From positions 1-37,877 of the forward strand of contig CAZTHK010000029.1 of NCBI GenBank assembly GCA_964613215.1: a stretch of DNA of 37,877 nt. Reading direction: 5' to 3'. Origin of the DNA: CAZTHK01 sp964613215 (GTDB lineage Bacteria; Krumholzibacteriota; Krumholzibacteriia; Krumholzibacteriales; CAZTHK01). Of this stretch, positions 1 through 8,409 are shown piece after piece. Position 1 is the stretch's first letter; each line of letters begins with the position of its first letter. Below the pieces are notes generated by a model. It had not been told where the DNA came from. It was given only the letters and a program-made list of their open reading frames with translations, and searched no databases. A program made the position numbers and the translations under genes.

Positions 1-84
1 TTCAGGCGTATTTCGGACCAGCATTTTGAAAAAGAGTTTTTAGTGCGGACTCATGGAAAAATTCAACAAAGGAGGGGCGTGAAG

Positions 85-1773
85 ATGAAAGATATATCCA
101 TTGTGTTATGCGGGGAGGCGGGACAGGGTATACAGACTGTTGAAGAGATTCTTACCAGGGTGTTGAAACGCTCAGGCTACTGTGTCTTCTCCACCACCGA
201 ATTCATGTCCAGAATCCGGGGAGGCTCCAATTCCACCGAGATAAGGGTATCCGGAGAGGAGGTTTCATCCTACCTGGACAGGGTGGATCTTCTCATCCCC
301 ATCAGCAGGGATGCTGTTTCACATATGAATCGGCGTATGGATGAAGACACCGTAATAATGGGAGAGGAGAAATTCATCCCCGGCGATCACCAGAAAACCG
401 TAACGGTTCCCTTCACTGAGATGGCAGAAGAAGCCGGCAATAAAATATATGCCAATACGGTAGCCGTGGGAGCAGTAGCGGGTTTGCTTCAGGCTGATCC
501 GGAGGTAATGGAAAAAATAATCAGAGAGTTCTTCCGCAGCAAGGATGACCGGATAATCAGTGAAAATATCGATGCGGCCGGCGAGGGTTACCGCAGAGGG
601 AAAAAACTACGTGATGACCGAGAGCTGGTCTTTCATCTGGAGAAGGACGCCGGGTTCGAGGATAGAGTCCTTATAAAGGGAACCGAAGCGGTGGCCATGG
701 GGGCAATAGCGGGAGGCTGCAACTTCATCTCATCATATCCCATGTCTCCCTCCACCGGTGTGCTGGCATTTTTCGCCAGCCAGGCAGAGGATTTAGGACT
801 GGTGGTGGAACAGGCGGAGAGTGAGATAAGTGCCATAAACATGTCCCTGGGAGCCTGGTATGCCGGAGGCCGTGGAATGGTAACCACCTCCGGGGGCGGT
901 TTTGCCCTGATGGTGGAGGGCTTGAGCCTATGCGGGATGATAGAAACACCGGCAGTGATCCACCTGGCCCAGAGACCGGGACCCGCCACCGGACTGCCCA
1001 CCCGGAGCGAGCAGGGGGACCTGCTCTTCTCCATATTTGCAGGCCACGGGGAGTTTCCCCGTATCGTCCTGGCTCCGGGCACCGCCGAGGATGCCTTCTA
1101 TCTGTCCCGGCAGGCATTCAACCTGGCGGACAGGTTCCAGATACCGGTGATCATGCTGACAGACCAGTATCTGGTCGATTCGGCCTTTACCATAGATGAG
1201 CTAGATCTCTCGGACTTCGAGGTGGAACATCAGTTCATACAGACTGACCGCGACTATCAGAGATACCGGGTAACCGGAGACGGGATAAGCCCCCGGGGTA
1301 TCCCCGGCTACGGTGAGGGGCTGGTGGCGGTGGACAGTGATGAACACGATCAGAGCGGACATATAACCGAAGATCTCGACTTCAGAAAGGAGATTGTGGA
1401 CAAGAGGCTGAGGAAGATGAATTCCATCCGGAAGGAGGTAATCCCTCCCCGGCTGGTGGGAGGAGAAGATTATGAAGTGCTGGTATTGGGGTGGGGCTCC
1501 ACCTGTCACATCATAAAAGAGGCTCTGGAAGTACTGGGGAGAGAAAATGTTTCTTTCCTCCACTTCAAACAGGTATATCCCCTGCCCCAGGATACCACTG
1601 AATATATCAGCAGGGCGGACAAGACGGTGATTGTGGAGGGTAATGCCACCGCTCAGCTGGCCGGTCTGATCAGAATGGAAACAGGACTGGAAATGGATGA
1701 GAAGATTCTTAAATACAACGGGCTGCCCTTCAGCGTGGAAGAGGTAACAGAGGGTATCAAGAATATTCTGTAG
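85..1773 (+). CDS. korA: 2-oxoacid:ferredoxin oxidoreductase, fused gamma-alpha subunit
   Basis: Together with KorB this enzyme oxidatively decarboxylates a 2-oxoacid (2-oxoglutarate or similar) to its acyl-CoA, or runs in reverse, using ferredoxin and thiamine pyrophosphate in the cytoplasm. Residues 1-190 form the gamma domain, with the GEAGQGI motif near residues 9-15 and an RIRGGSN segment near 43. The alpha pyrimidine-binding domain follows from about residue 205 (YPMSPST), and a transketolase-C-like domain ends the protein. About 562 aa is normal for the fused form. The frame is open upstream to the window edge, but GGAGGGG at 71-77 places the start at ATG 85. The korB start follows after 12 bases, so the two are one operon. 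Substrate specificity cannot be read from sequence alone. Confidence 0.93.
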   Translation: MKDISIVLCGEAGQGIQTVEEILTRVLKRSGYCVFSTTEFMSRIRGGSNSTEIRVSGEEVSSYLDRVDLLIPISRDAVSHMNRRMDEDTVIMGEEKFIPGDHQKTVTVPFTEMAEEAGNKIYANTVAVGAVAGLLQADPEVMEKIIREFFRSKDDRIISENIDAAGEGYRRGKKLRDDRELVFHLEKDAGFEDRVLIKGTEAVAMGAIAGGCNFISSYPMSPSTGVLAFFASQAEDLGLVVEQAESEISAINMSLGAWYAGGRGMVTTSGGGFALMVEGLSLCGMIETPAVIHLAQRPGPATGLPTRSEQGDLLFSIFAGHGEFPRIVLAPGTAEDAFYLSRQAFNLADRFQIPVIMLTDQYLVDSAFTIDELDLSDFEVEHQFIQTDRDYQRYRVTGDGISPRGIPGYGEGLVAVDSDEHDQSGHITEDLDFRKEIVDKRLRKMNSIRKEVIPPRLVGGEDYEVLVLGWGSTCHIIKEALEVLGRENVSFLHFKQVYPLPQDTTEYISRADKTVIVEGNATAQLAGLIRMETGLEMDEKILKYNGLPFSVEEVTEGIKNIL

Positions 1774-1785
1774 AGGGAGAAGACA

Positions 1786-2646
1786 ATGAAAACCGATGTT
1801 TATGATATGGGGAAGATCGATATTGCCTGGTGCCCCGGCTGCGGCAATTTCAGTATCCTGAAGATCGTCAAGGGAGCACTGGCCGATCTGGAAATAGAGC
1901 CTGAGAAGCTGGTTATGGTATCGGGGATAGGCCAGGCGGCCAAGCTGCCCCACTATCTCAGAACCAACCTCTTCGATGGCCTCCACGGCAGGGCGCTTCC
2001 CCCCGCTACCGCCATCAAGGCCTGTAACAGGGAACTAACTGTAATAGCAGAAAGCGGAGACGGGGATATGTACGGAGAGGGGGGGAATCACTTCCTCCAT
2101 ACCATCAGGCGGAATCCCGACATAACCAATATTGTACACGACAACATGGTCTACGGCCTGACCAAGGGACAGGCCTCCCCTACCAGCAGAATTGGATTCA
2201 AGGCTCCTCTTCAGATCAACGGGGTAATACTGGAGCCCTTCAATCCCCTGGCAGTGGCGATTGCCCAGGATGCCTCCTTCGTAGCCAGGGCATACTCAGG
2301 ACATCAGGATGAATCACGGGAGATTATAAAAAAAGCTATCCAGCACAGGGGCTACGCACTGGTTGACATGTTGCATCCCTGTGTCTCCTTCAATAAATTA
2401 AATAACAGGGACTGGTACAGGGAAAACACATACTATCTTGATGACAGCCATGATCCGGAGGATAGAGAGGCGGCTTTCAGGAAGGCGGTGGAACAGGACA
2501 GGCTGGGGCTGGGAGTATTCTACATCAATAAAAACCGGGAACCATTCGAACAGAACCTGGATGGGTACAGCAAATACGATAAACCGTTGTACCAGAGAGA
2601 AGTGCAGGTGGACGGGCTCAAGAAACTGTTGGAATCGAAGAAATAA
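1786..2646 (+). CDS. korB: 2-oxoacid:ferredoxin oxidoreductase, beta subunit
   Basis: This is the TPP-binding catalytic partner of KorA. WCPGCG near residue 11 is the family's N-terminal cysteine motif. GDGDMYGEGGNHF near residues 91-103 is the Mg-TPP binding segment, and YGLTKGQASPTS near 124-135 is the usual active-site stretch. At 286 aa it has the expected length. A separate delta (ferredoxin-like) subunit is not visible in the window; if there is one it would lie upstream of position 1. Translation is probably coupled to korA, with a purine-rich ribosome site (GAGGGAGAAG) just before the ATG. Confidence 0.93.
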   Translation: MKTDVYDMGKIDIAWCPGCGNFSILKIVKGALADLEIEPEKLVMVSGIGQAAKLPHYLRTNLFDGLHGRALPPATAIKACNRELTVIAESGDGDMYGEGGNHFLHTIRRNPDITNIVHDNMVYGLTKGQASPTSRIGFKAPLQINGVILEPFNPLAVAIAQDASFVARAYSGHQDESREIIKKAIQHRGYALVDMLHPCVSFNKLNNRDWYRENTYYLDDSHDPEDREAAFRKAVEQDRLGLGVFYINKNREPFEQNLDGYSKYDKPLYQREVQVDGLKKLLESKK

Positions 2647-2702
2647 CTTCGTCGGCTGGCCAGCCTGGCCATGATATCACCTGCCAGAGAAGGAGGTTTT
2701 AA

Positions 2703-3266
2703 TTGAAGGTTAAGGAAGCAATAGACAAACGTAGAGCCTATCGCTCACTCGATCCCGCCATGATCGACCGGAATCTGATCCGGGATCTGGCCGAACACGC
2801 CAAACTCTCATGTTCATGCTTTAATAAGCAGCCATGGAGATTCGTATTTGTGAAGGATCCGGACCGTTTGATGGAGATGCGGGAAGCCCTGTCGGGAGGA
2901 AATGAATGGGCCTACAATGCCTCCATGATCATCGCGGTATTCAGCGAGAAGGAGCTGGACTGTGTGGTAAAGAAGAGAGAGTACTACCTCTTCGATACCG
3001 GCATGGCGGCAGGCATGATGATACTGAGAGCCACCGAACTCGGGCTGGTGGCACATCCCATTGCCGGTTTCAGCGAAACAAAGTCCAGGAAGATTCTGGG
3101 CATACCGGACGATATGAGACTGATTACCCTGATTATTGTGGGAAAGCATGCCTCCGATATAAAACCGGAGCTCAGCGAGAAGCAGGCGGAGGCTGAAAAA
3201 CAGAGGCCTCCCCGCGCCGGATTCGAAGAATTCGCCTGGATAGACAGATACGGGGGAGAGAAATAG
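2703..3266 (+). CDS. nitroreductase-family FMN oxidoreductase
   Basis: This is a compact 187-aa nitroreductase-fold flavoprotein, likely NAD(P)H-dependent and cytoplasmic. It opens with the family pattern KEAIDKRRAYRSLDP, where the arginines contact the FMN phosphate, followed by CFNKQPWRFVFV near residues 38-49. A glycine-alanine rich helix (DTGMAAGMMILRATELGL) lies in the middle. The start is TTG at 2703, chosen because AAGGAGGTTTT lies just before it; no ATG is well placed. It follows korB by 56 bases and may be cotranscribed. The physiological substrate is unknown, since the family includes nitro- and flavin reductases and ring-modifying enzymes. Confidence 0.88.
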   Translation: MKVKEAIDKRRAYRSLDPAMIDRNLIRDLAEHAKLSCSCFNKQPWRFVFVKDPDRLMEMREALSGGNEWAYNASMIIAVFSEKELDCVVKKREYYLFDTGMAAGMMILRATELGLVAHPIAGFSETKSRKILGIPDDMRLITLIIVGKHASDIKPELSEKQAEAEKQRPPRAGFEEFAWIDRYGGEK

Positions 3267-3415
3267 CAGGGGTATGTTGAAATCAATCCGCTTCCGGCCT
3301 CCGGCAGGGTAGTATATTCTGATTGGACCAGGCAATTTTCCCCCGGCTCAATCAAAGGTATATTCTTCGAACCACAGTACCGGCGTTTGCGGGTCTACAA
3401 TCTATATAAGGCTGG

Positions 3416-3757
3416 CTACTTCCCTATCGCTTCCAGATTCTTCAGTATGTTATGTACCTCCAGTGAGTCCAGTTCCTTATCCTCCAAACTGTTGCGGAAG
3501 TCATCGATCAGGACCTGCATCTTCTCCTGATCCGCTTCGCCGGATTTCAAACTGGCTTCGGCACGGTCGAATAGTGTGCTGATGCTGTCTGGAGGGATCG
3601 ACCGGGGACGGTTATCCATGACAGTCTTTTCCATGGTGCCGAAGCTCTTCTCCACCGCCCAGTTTACTATTCTGCCTCTATTGGTGTAGAGAAAGATGAG
3701 AGCAATAATTACTATAAATATTATTACCAGTATGGTAATATTCAGCCCCTTACTCAA
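3416..3757 (-). CDS. small single-pass membrane protein, unknown function
   Basis: This is a 113-aa protein with one very hydrophobic N-terminal segment (residues 6-25, rich in I, V and L). A basic turn and then a charged, helical, probably cytoplasmic or periplasmic domain with many Glu, Asp and Leu follow. No cysteines and no recognised domain. The start appears to be TTG at 3757, preceded by a G-rich stretch (AGGGGG) about 10 bases away. It is convergent with the nitroreductase. Real-gene support comes from the coherent signal-anchor plus amphipathic pattern, not from homology. Confidence 0.6.
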   Translation of the reverse strand: MSKGLNITILVIIFIVIIALIFLYTNRGRIVNWAVEKSFGTMEKTVMDNRPRSIPPDSISTLFDRAEASLKSGEADQEKMQVLIDDFRNSLEDKELDSLEVHNILKNLEAIGK

Positions 3758-4539
3758 AACTGATGCCCCCTGTGTTTGATAATTAATTACACCAAATTTC
3801 AGTTAGCCACCATACAGATAATATCCTTAATTGTCGAGCGGAATTTTTGAGCCGAACCGATGATGAATTACTTTCAACCGGGAAACCCTCTGCAGATAAA
3901 AAAAGAACCACCCTTTCCACGGTCGGACTGCGAGATGGGGGGACTTCTGCTGAATACCGTGGTATCAAGATGGTTCTTTTCCTGAATGGCCGTAACTACA
4001 AGCGTTCCATTCAGTAACGGGCAGTAAAGCGACATACATCTATTAATAATATCACATACTGTGCCAATAACGTGACATCCAGAAAAATTATGGCATAAAA
4101 GCATAACTTCTGTAATAATAATTGGTTATAGAATTATGATTGATCGCGTTCAATATTTTTAAATATATTATTTTGGGGATGCTGTTTACGGGATTGACAG
4201 GCCAATTATGTATAAAAGAGTAACCCGTTGTTATAATATTAATTATAACATTTATACACTTTGTTAACAGTATAAACACTGTTCACACTGTCGTAAGGGC
4301 GAACCCCCGGGGGGATCCGGTTTTTATCGCAGTCCGGGTTCAGGTATTAATCCGGAATTACAATCTGCAGCCAGATATGTATAACTTTAACTTCTGAACC
4401 ATGATATCGCCCTATCGGTTCATAATTTCGCTCTTCCCGGTAGAAGAATGATTTTAGTAAAATTTTGCCGGCCAAGGCTATTACGGATTGAGGTTAATTG
4501 TCTGATGATTGATTCAGTGTCCTGATATAAGTTTTTCTT
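3758..4539. other. 782-base intergenic region with inverted repeats
   Basis: I find no convincing gene here. The region holds a long hairpin (3898-3980) and an adjacent inverted repeat with arms TGAATGG/CCATTCA (3983-4013). It also holds an AT-rich stretch with a 20-base palindrome with 8-base arms (GTTATAAT/ATTATAAC, 4230-4249), and a GC-rich element at 4301-4341 with arms GAACCC/GGGTTC around a C5G6 run. Short ORFs on the minus strand overlap these structures and look incidental. Confidence 0.6.
3898..3980 (-). ncRNA. candidate structured small RNA or terminator hairpin
   Basis: Read on the minus strand, a perfect 10-bp outer stem (AAAAGAACCA with TGGTTCTTTT; 3971-3980 with 3901-3910) encloses a perfect 7-bp inner stem (CCACGGT with ACCGTGG; 3956-3962 with 3917-3923). 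It ends in a run of seven T. This is the shape of a Rho-independent terminator, but an 80-base loop is far longer than a simple terminator, so a small RNA or attenuator is possible. The nearest upstream minus-strand gene ends 560 bases away. I could not match it to a known RNA family. Confidence 0.45.
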
Positions 4540-7029
4540 TCAGGATATGGAACGCCGGTTGATCATATCATCAAGACCGGCCTGTTTGAGTCTCTTGTAG
4601 AGTGTGCCCCTGGATATGCCCAGTATTTTGGCCGCTTCGGTTTTGTTGCCGTTACACATAATGATCACCTTCCTCAGATTATTCCCCTCCTCTTTATCCA
4701 TCCGGGCATTTCTTCTCATTTCAACGGAATACCCCGATTTCATCCTCCCCTCCGATTTTCTTATCCTCTCCGGCAGGGCTGAACAGGTTATAACCCCTCC
4801 GTTGCATATATGCCCTGCCCTTTCCATGATGGCAAACAGTTCCCTTACATTTCCGGGCCAGCTGTAATCCTGAAGGAATCTGAGAGCTTTCCTCTCGATC
4901 CTGACCTTCTCCCTGCCATTACCATTTCCGCACAGGCTGAATACTATCAGTGGAGCTATGTCCTCCCTCCTTTCCCTCAAAGGAGGAATGTGGATCTCCT
5001 CAGCATTTATCCGGTAGAAGAAATCAGCCCGGAGGGTTTTATTCCGCAGTTTCTCCTCCATGTCCTGATTGGTGGCTGAGACAATCCGGACATCCACCGG
5101 CACCTCCCTGTTCTCCCCTATTGGCCTTATCTTTCCCTCCTGTAACACCCTCAATAGCTTAACCTGCTGAACCGAAGTAAGCTCTCCTATCTCATCCAGG
5201 AAGAGGGTTCCCCCATCCGCCTCCCTGAAAATTCCCCTCCTCTCCCGTGAAGCTCCGGTAAAACACCCCCTCCGGTGGCCGAAGAACTCACTCTCGAAGA
5301 GATGATCAGGAACCGAGGCACAGTTAACCGCCACAAATGGTCCGTCAGAGCGTATACTCATCCGGTGTATCATGGACGCCACCAGCTCCTTTCCCGTGCC
5401 AGTCTCTCCCGTAACCAGCACCGCCCGGGATGATTCTGCCGCCAGTTCCAGCCGTTTAATCATCCGTGCCACCGGGGGCGAAATTGATACAAAGTGGTTC
5501 CCTAGATTCATTGCCGGAGAATAGCGTATTTCAACAACATCATTGCCTTCGCCACCGCCAGTCACTGAGAATTCACATCTTCTGCCAGGGGAAACAGCAT
5601 CTTCGAGTAAATCCTCCGCTCTCCTCCTCCAAAGCTCAGAATCGGTGGAACTGAGCAGATGGTTTGCCTCTATGGCAATTTTCCGGAATTCTGCCTCATT
5701 CTTATACTCCCTCCCCACCCCTTCAGCATCATTTGCCAATGAACTTCTGTGCCGGGAAATCAGATTTTCTGCATGAATAACCAGTGTCCTGGCCAGTTCG
5801 AAAGAGCTTCCGGTTTTCTTCAATATATCTGCAGACCTCCGGAACAGTTCCCCTCCCTTCTTTGTATCTCCCCTGCTGCAGGAAACCTCCGCCATCATCC
5901 GGTTGATTTCCCCTATTCCGGTATTGTCGTTCAGGCGCTCATAAATCCGCAGTGCCTCCCCCAGATATTCTTCTGCTTCATCCATATCGCCCCTCCTGAT
6001 CATAATACCGGCCAGGGCACCGGCGCCCTCAGCCGATAAATCCCCATCCGGGGCTATCCTTCCGGCTTCCTCCAACCCCTTCCTGACCAGTTCTTCAGCC
6101 CCGGAGAGATCCTCCCTGTCCAGATACAACCTCCCCCTGCATATCAGGGCCAGCACCGCCTCCCTCTTAAATTGATGTTCCCCGGCCAGCATACCAGCCT
6201 GGTCATAAAACCTCTCCGCCCCCTCTATATCACCCCGTATCCTTTCAATATTTCCCCTGGCCAGCCTGCACCGGCACAGACCCAGCCACCATCCGATCTG
6301 ATCGAATATGGATGCAGCCAGATCAACCCGCTCTCCCGAGCTGTCCAGCAGCCCCCTCCGGTAAAGTACGATTGCTTCATTCAGCGCCGCAGCGGCTTCT
6401 CCGTAATAATCCGAATCCCTCCTGCTGATCTCTCCGGATCTGATATAATAATCCAGGGCCATATCCATTAAGCCCTTCTCCTGTGCCACCAGGCCCAACA
6501 TCAGCATTACCCTGGACCTGAGGAAGGAATCTTTCTGGCGGGTGGACAATCCCAGAGCCGACTCCAACCGTTCCTGAGCTGCCTCTATCCTGCTGAGATA
6601 AAAATAGCAGGCCCCTTCTGAAAGAAGCTTCTCCACAATCAGTTCCGGCTTGATTTCTTCGATTCCTTGAGTTGAAGCATTCTCCATCTCTTCAAGGGAA
6701 AGTTCGTAACTGCCCTGACGGCGGAAAATATTTGATTTGATCAGGGATGATTCCAGCAGAAAAAGATTTATATGATCAGGAACATTATTCTCCAGAACAG
6801 CGGACAGGCTGTTAAGAAACTGCTTGCTCCTATCGAACAGGGACAAATAATAGGCTGCCCGTGCCGCTGAGGTTAGAGCACGGCAATGAACTTCCGGCGG
6901 GACATCATTCCTGTCACATAACTCCAGCGCCCTTATGGAACAGGAATAATTATCCTGATATAAACCCTGCCGGCGGTAGCTGTTGCTGCGGGCTAAAAGT
7001 TGTTCAATCTCCTGTTGCTTTTCACTCAT
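4540..7029 (-). CDS. TPR-domain sigma-54 activator (AAA+ and Fis HTH)
   Basis: This is a predicted bacterial enhancer-binding protein that remodels sigma-54 RNA polymerase using ATP. Residues 1 to about 430 are helical TPR-like repeats, which replace the usual receiver or GAF sensor. The AAA+ domain spans about 510-740, with Walker A GETGTGKE near 540 and Walker B GGTLFLDEIGEL. The C-terminal Fis-type HTH (NKTEAAKILGISRGTLYKRL) is near 797-816. The sigma-54 contact loop reads GCFTGA (588-593) rather than GAFTGA; the threonine that contacts sigma-54 is kept. It lies 23 bases after the small exported protein at 7053-7409, probably in the same transcript. No strong ribosome site precedes ATG 7029, which fits translational coupling. 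The target promoters are unknown. Confidence 0.92.
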   Translation of the reverse strand: MSEKQQEIEQLLARSNSYRRQGLYQDNYSCSIRALELCDRNDVPPEVHCRALTSAARAAYYLSLFDRSKQFLNSLSAVLENNVPDHINLFLLESSLIKSNIFRRQGSYELSLEEMENASTQGIEEIKPELIVEKLLSEGACYFYLSRIEAAQERLESALGLSTRQKDSFLRSRVMLMLGLVAQEKGLMDMALDYYIRSGEISRRDSDYYGEAAAALNEAIVLYRRGLLDSSGERVDLAASIFDQIGWWLGLCRCRLARGNIERIRGDIEGAERFYDQAGMLAGEHQFKREAVLALICRGRLYLDREDLSGAEELVRKGLEEAGRIAPDGDLSAEGAGALAGIMIRRGDMDEAEEYLGEALRIYERLNDNTGIGEINRMMAEVSCSRGDTKKGGELFRRSADILKKTGSSFELARTLVIHAENLISRHRSSLANDAEGVGREYKNEAEFRKIAIEANHLLSSTDSELWRRRAEDLLEDAVSPGRRCEFSVTGGGEGNDVVEIRYSPAMNLGNHFVSISPPVARMIKRLELAAESSRAVLVTGETGTGKELVASMIHRMSIRSDGPFVAVNCASVPDHLFESEFFGHRRGCFTGASRERRGIFREADGGTLFLDEIGELTSVQQVKLLRVLQEGKIRPIGENREVPVDVRIVSATNQDMEEKLRNKTLRADFFYRINAEEIHIPPLRERREDIAPLIVFSLCGNGNGREKVRIERKALRFLQDYSWPGNVRELFAIMERAGHICNGGVITCSALPERIRKSEGRMKSGYSVEMRRNARMDKEEGNNLRKVIIMCNGNKTEAAKILGISRGTLYKRLKQAGLDDMINRRSIS

Positions 7030-7052
7030 TATGGTTGTTCAGCAGGTCGCTG

Positions 7053-7409
7053 CTACAGCAAAATCATCAGAATTATCTTCAAATTTAGTTGCCACTCCCA
7101 TCTCATCGGTAAATTTGCATCTTTATTACAACTGTTGCTGTCGCCCTCTTCCCGGTACAGGATATTGGCCGATCCTCCACCCTGATTGGATTCCTCGCCT
7201 TCTATCATTCCTGGAGTAACTATGCGGGGAACCGGATCAACGTGAATGTGAGGATCCTCACCGGGATCAGCTGTCAGAGCATATTCATGAACAGAGAAAT
7301 TGTTATAATTTCCCCTGCCTGCATAAGTACCGGAAGGTAATACACCCAGCGCAAACAGGGATACAGCAACAGTAATAACCGATATCCTGATTAACTTCAT
7401 AATTTTCAT
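7053..7409 (-). CDS. small exported protein upstream of TPR activator
   Basis: This 118-aa protein has a clear Sec signal peptide: basic KIMKLIR, a hydrophobic core to about residue 24, then a likely cleavage after TYA (residue 30). The mature part is about 88 residues, hydrophilic and rich in Gly, Glu, Asp and Pro, with EDPHIHVDPVPR in its middle. It ends in a hydrophobic LKIILMILL tail. No domain is recognised. A consensus promoter lies about 100 bases upstream, and the TPR/sigma-54 activator follows after 23 bases. A small exported product made with a TPR regulator recalls peptide signalling, but nothing in the sequence proves this. ATG 7400 is an alternative start. Confidence 0.6.
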   Translation of the reverse strand: MKIMKLIRISVITVAVSLFALGVLPSGTYAGRGNYNNFSVHEYALTADPGEDPHIHVDPVPRIVTPGMIEGEESNQGGGSANILYREEGDSNSCNKDANLPMRWEWQLNLKIILMILL

Positions 7410-7510
7410 CTTTACCCCATCCAGGTCACAGATACATTAAGGTGACCAAACTCAATTACCCTTCCAAATGTTCCCTGTATCGAGTCGCCTTACTGAGTCG
7501 CTTGAGAAGC

Positions 7511-7540
7511 ATTATATCAGAATCCCTGTAACCTTGTCAA
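7511..7540 (-). promoter_or_regulatory. consensus sigma-70 promoter
   Basis: On the minus strand TTGACA (7535-7540) and TATAAT (7511-7516) are separated by 18 bases, so both hexamers match consensus exactly. It faces the 7053-7409 gene with a leader of about 95 bases and should also drive the TPR activator behind it. Confidence 0.8.
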
Positions 7541-7966
7541 CCCCCCGGGACGATTTTGGAACGATTTTGCTCTGCCCACGGGGTTATCGGGTTCAGTGGT
7601 GAAACCAATTGTCTGATAAGTTGCCCCATACGGAATTAATCAGAACCTAAGTCTGTTATCCTGATTCCAGTTCCGACGTCGAACCCGGATAAAAGTCAAT
7701 TGGTCCTGCTGGCCGGAATGACTCGGTTTTCAGTATCGATAAGGGAACCGTCCGGGAACCGGGACAGAATCAGGTTCCGGTTCCGGACGTAGGAATAAGC
7801 CGGCCGGTTATGTAAAACATCAATATTTTGATTGAATATAATTAGATTTGCTCCGGGATTGCCGGCCGGTGTACTCAATAAGACCCGGTTTACACCGGCA
7901 GCTGATAATAGGTTCATCACTTTTGAGCTCTGTATGGGGCCCAATCTCAATAACAGTCAAAGTAAA

Positions 7967-8060
7967 TTACATATGTAAAAATAATATTACTATTTGCAAC
8001 TTGCTTATTTAACAACAGGTTAAAGCTAATTTTACATAACAAGTAAAAATTTATTTACAT
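7967..8060. promoter_or_regulatory. candidate upstream activator sites (TTAC/GTAA palindromes)
   Basis: There are three related elements. TTACATATGTAA at 7967-7978 is a perfect 12-base palindrome. TTTTAC-N7-GTAAAA lies at 8030-8048. TTTACATAAT starts at 8054. All share TTTACATA or ATTACATA. They lie about 130-225 bases upstream of the start expected for the sigma-54 promoter at 8166, where enhancer-binding proteins usually bind. Three such activators are encoded nearby. Which of them binds, if any, is unknown. Confidence 0.45.
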
Positions 8061-8165
8061 AATATCATGTCAAGAACCGGACCTTATCTCTTTTCGGCAA
8101 TAACAGAATGCTTCTAATTTGTTGTAATAATATAACTTAAAAATATTATAATTATAATAAAGCAA

Positions 8166-8182
8166 CTGGCATGATGCTTGTA
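8166..8182 (+). promoter_or_regulatory. sigma-54 (-24/-12) promoter candidate
   Basis: CTGGCATGATGCTTGTA matches the consensus YTGGCACGNNNNTTGCW at all positions except the seventh (T for C) and the sixteenth (T for C). The spacing between the GG and the -12 element is correct. The imperfect -12 dinucleotide (GT for GC) could make it weak. It faces the small ORF at 8410 and the kinase-like gene at 8736. Confidence 0.55.
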
Positions 8183-8409
8183 ACCATATATTTACAGCCA
8201 GCATTGTTTTTCATCTTGAGGAAATAAGTTTTCGATACCTTCAACATACACGGGGGTGATAATCGCAGACCGTGGAGAAGAACCCTCCGGCTGACGGCCG
8301 ACCCCGGTGGCTCCAGAATGGTATGATAATCAAAGAACGCGGTTAACATTTCACCATTGGAGGCTTACCAATAGACAGCGGTCAATGATCCGGAGGAAAA
8401 AATAAATTA

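Larger units (their letters stand above)
7541..8409. other. 870-base intergenic regulatory region
   Basis: I find no supported gene between the minus-strand promoter at 7511-7540 and the small ORF at 8410. The left part (7560-7800) is GC-rich with repeated GGAACCG/GGTTCCGG words. The stretch at 7960-8160 is strongly AT-rich and carries the palindromes described separately. A sigma-54-type promoter follows at 8166. From about 8250 to 8330 the sequence is again GC-rich, with possible short stems (CACGG/CCGTG), within the predicted 5' leader. Confidence 0.6.

Noticed and set aside
1201..1986. 261-codon antisense frame over korA/korB
   Set aside because: It is the shadow of two well-supported genes; its composition is not protein-like and no ribosome site is seen.
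3783..3968. 61-codon minus-strand frame (contains EVPPSRSPTVERVV)
   Set aside because: It lies across the long hairpin and T-tract, which would end its transcript; the reading frame looks incidental to the RNA structure.
3898..3980. T-box-like AAAGGGTGGTTC near the hairpin end
   Set aside because: Only part of the T-box sequence is present, there is no specifier stem, and no aminoacyl-tRNA or amino-acid gene follows.
7696..7950. 84-codon minus-strand frame with TTG start in the long intergenic region
   Set aside because: No ribosome site, no recognised motif, and it runs through repeated GGAACCG words; probably chance.
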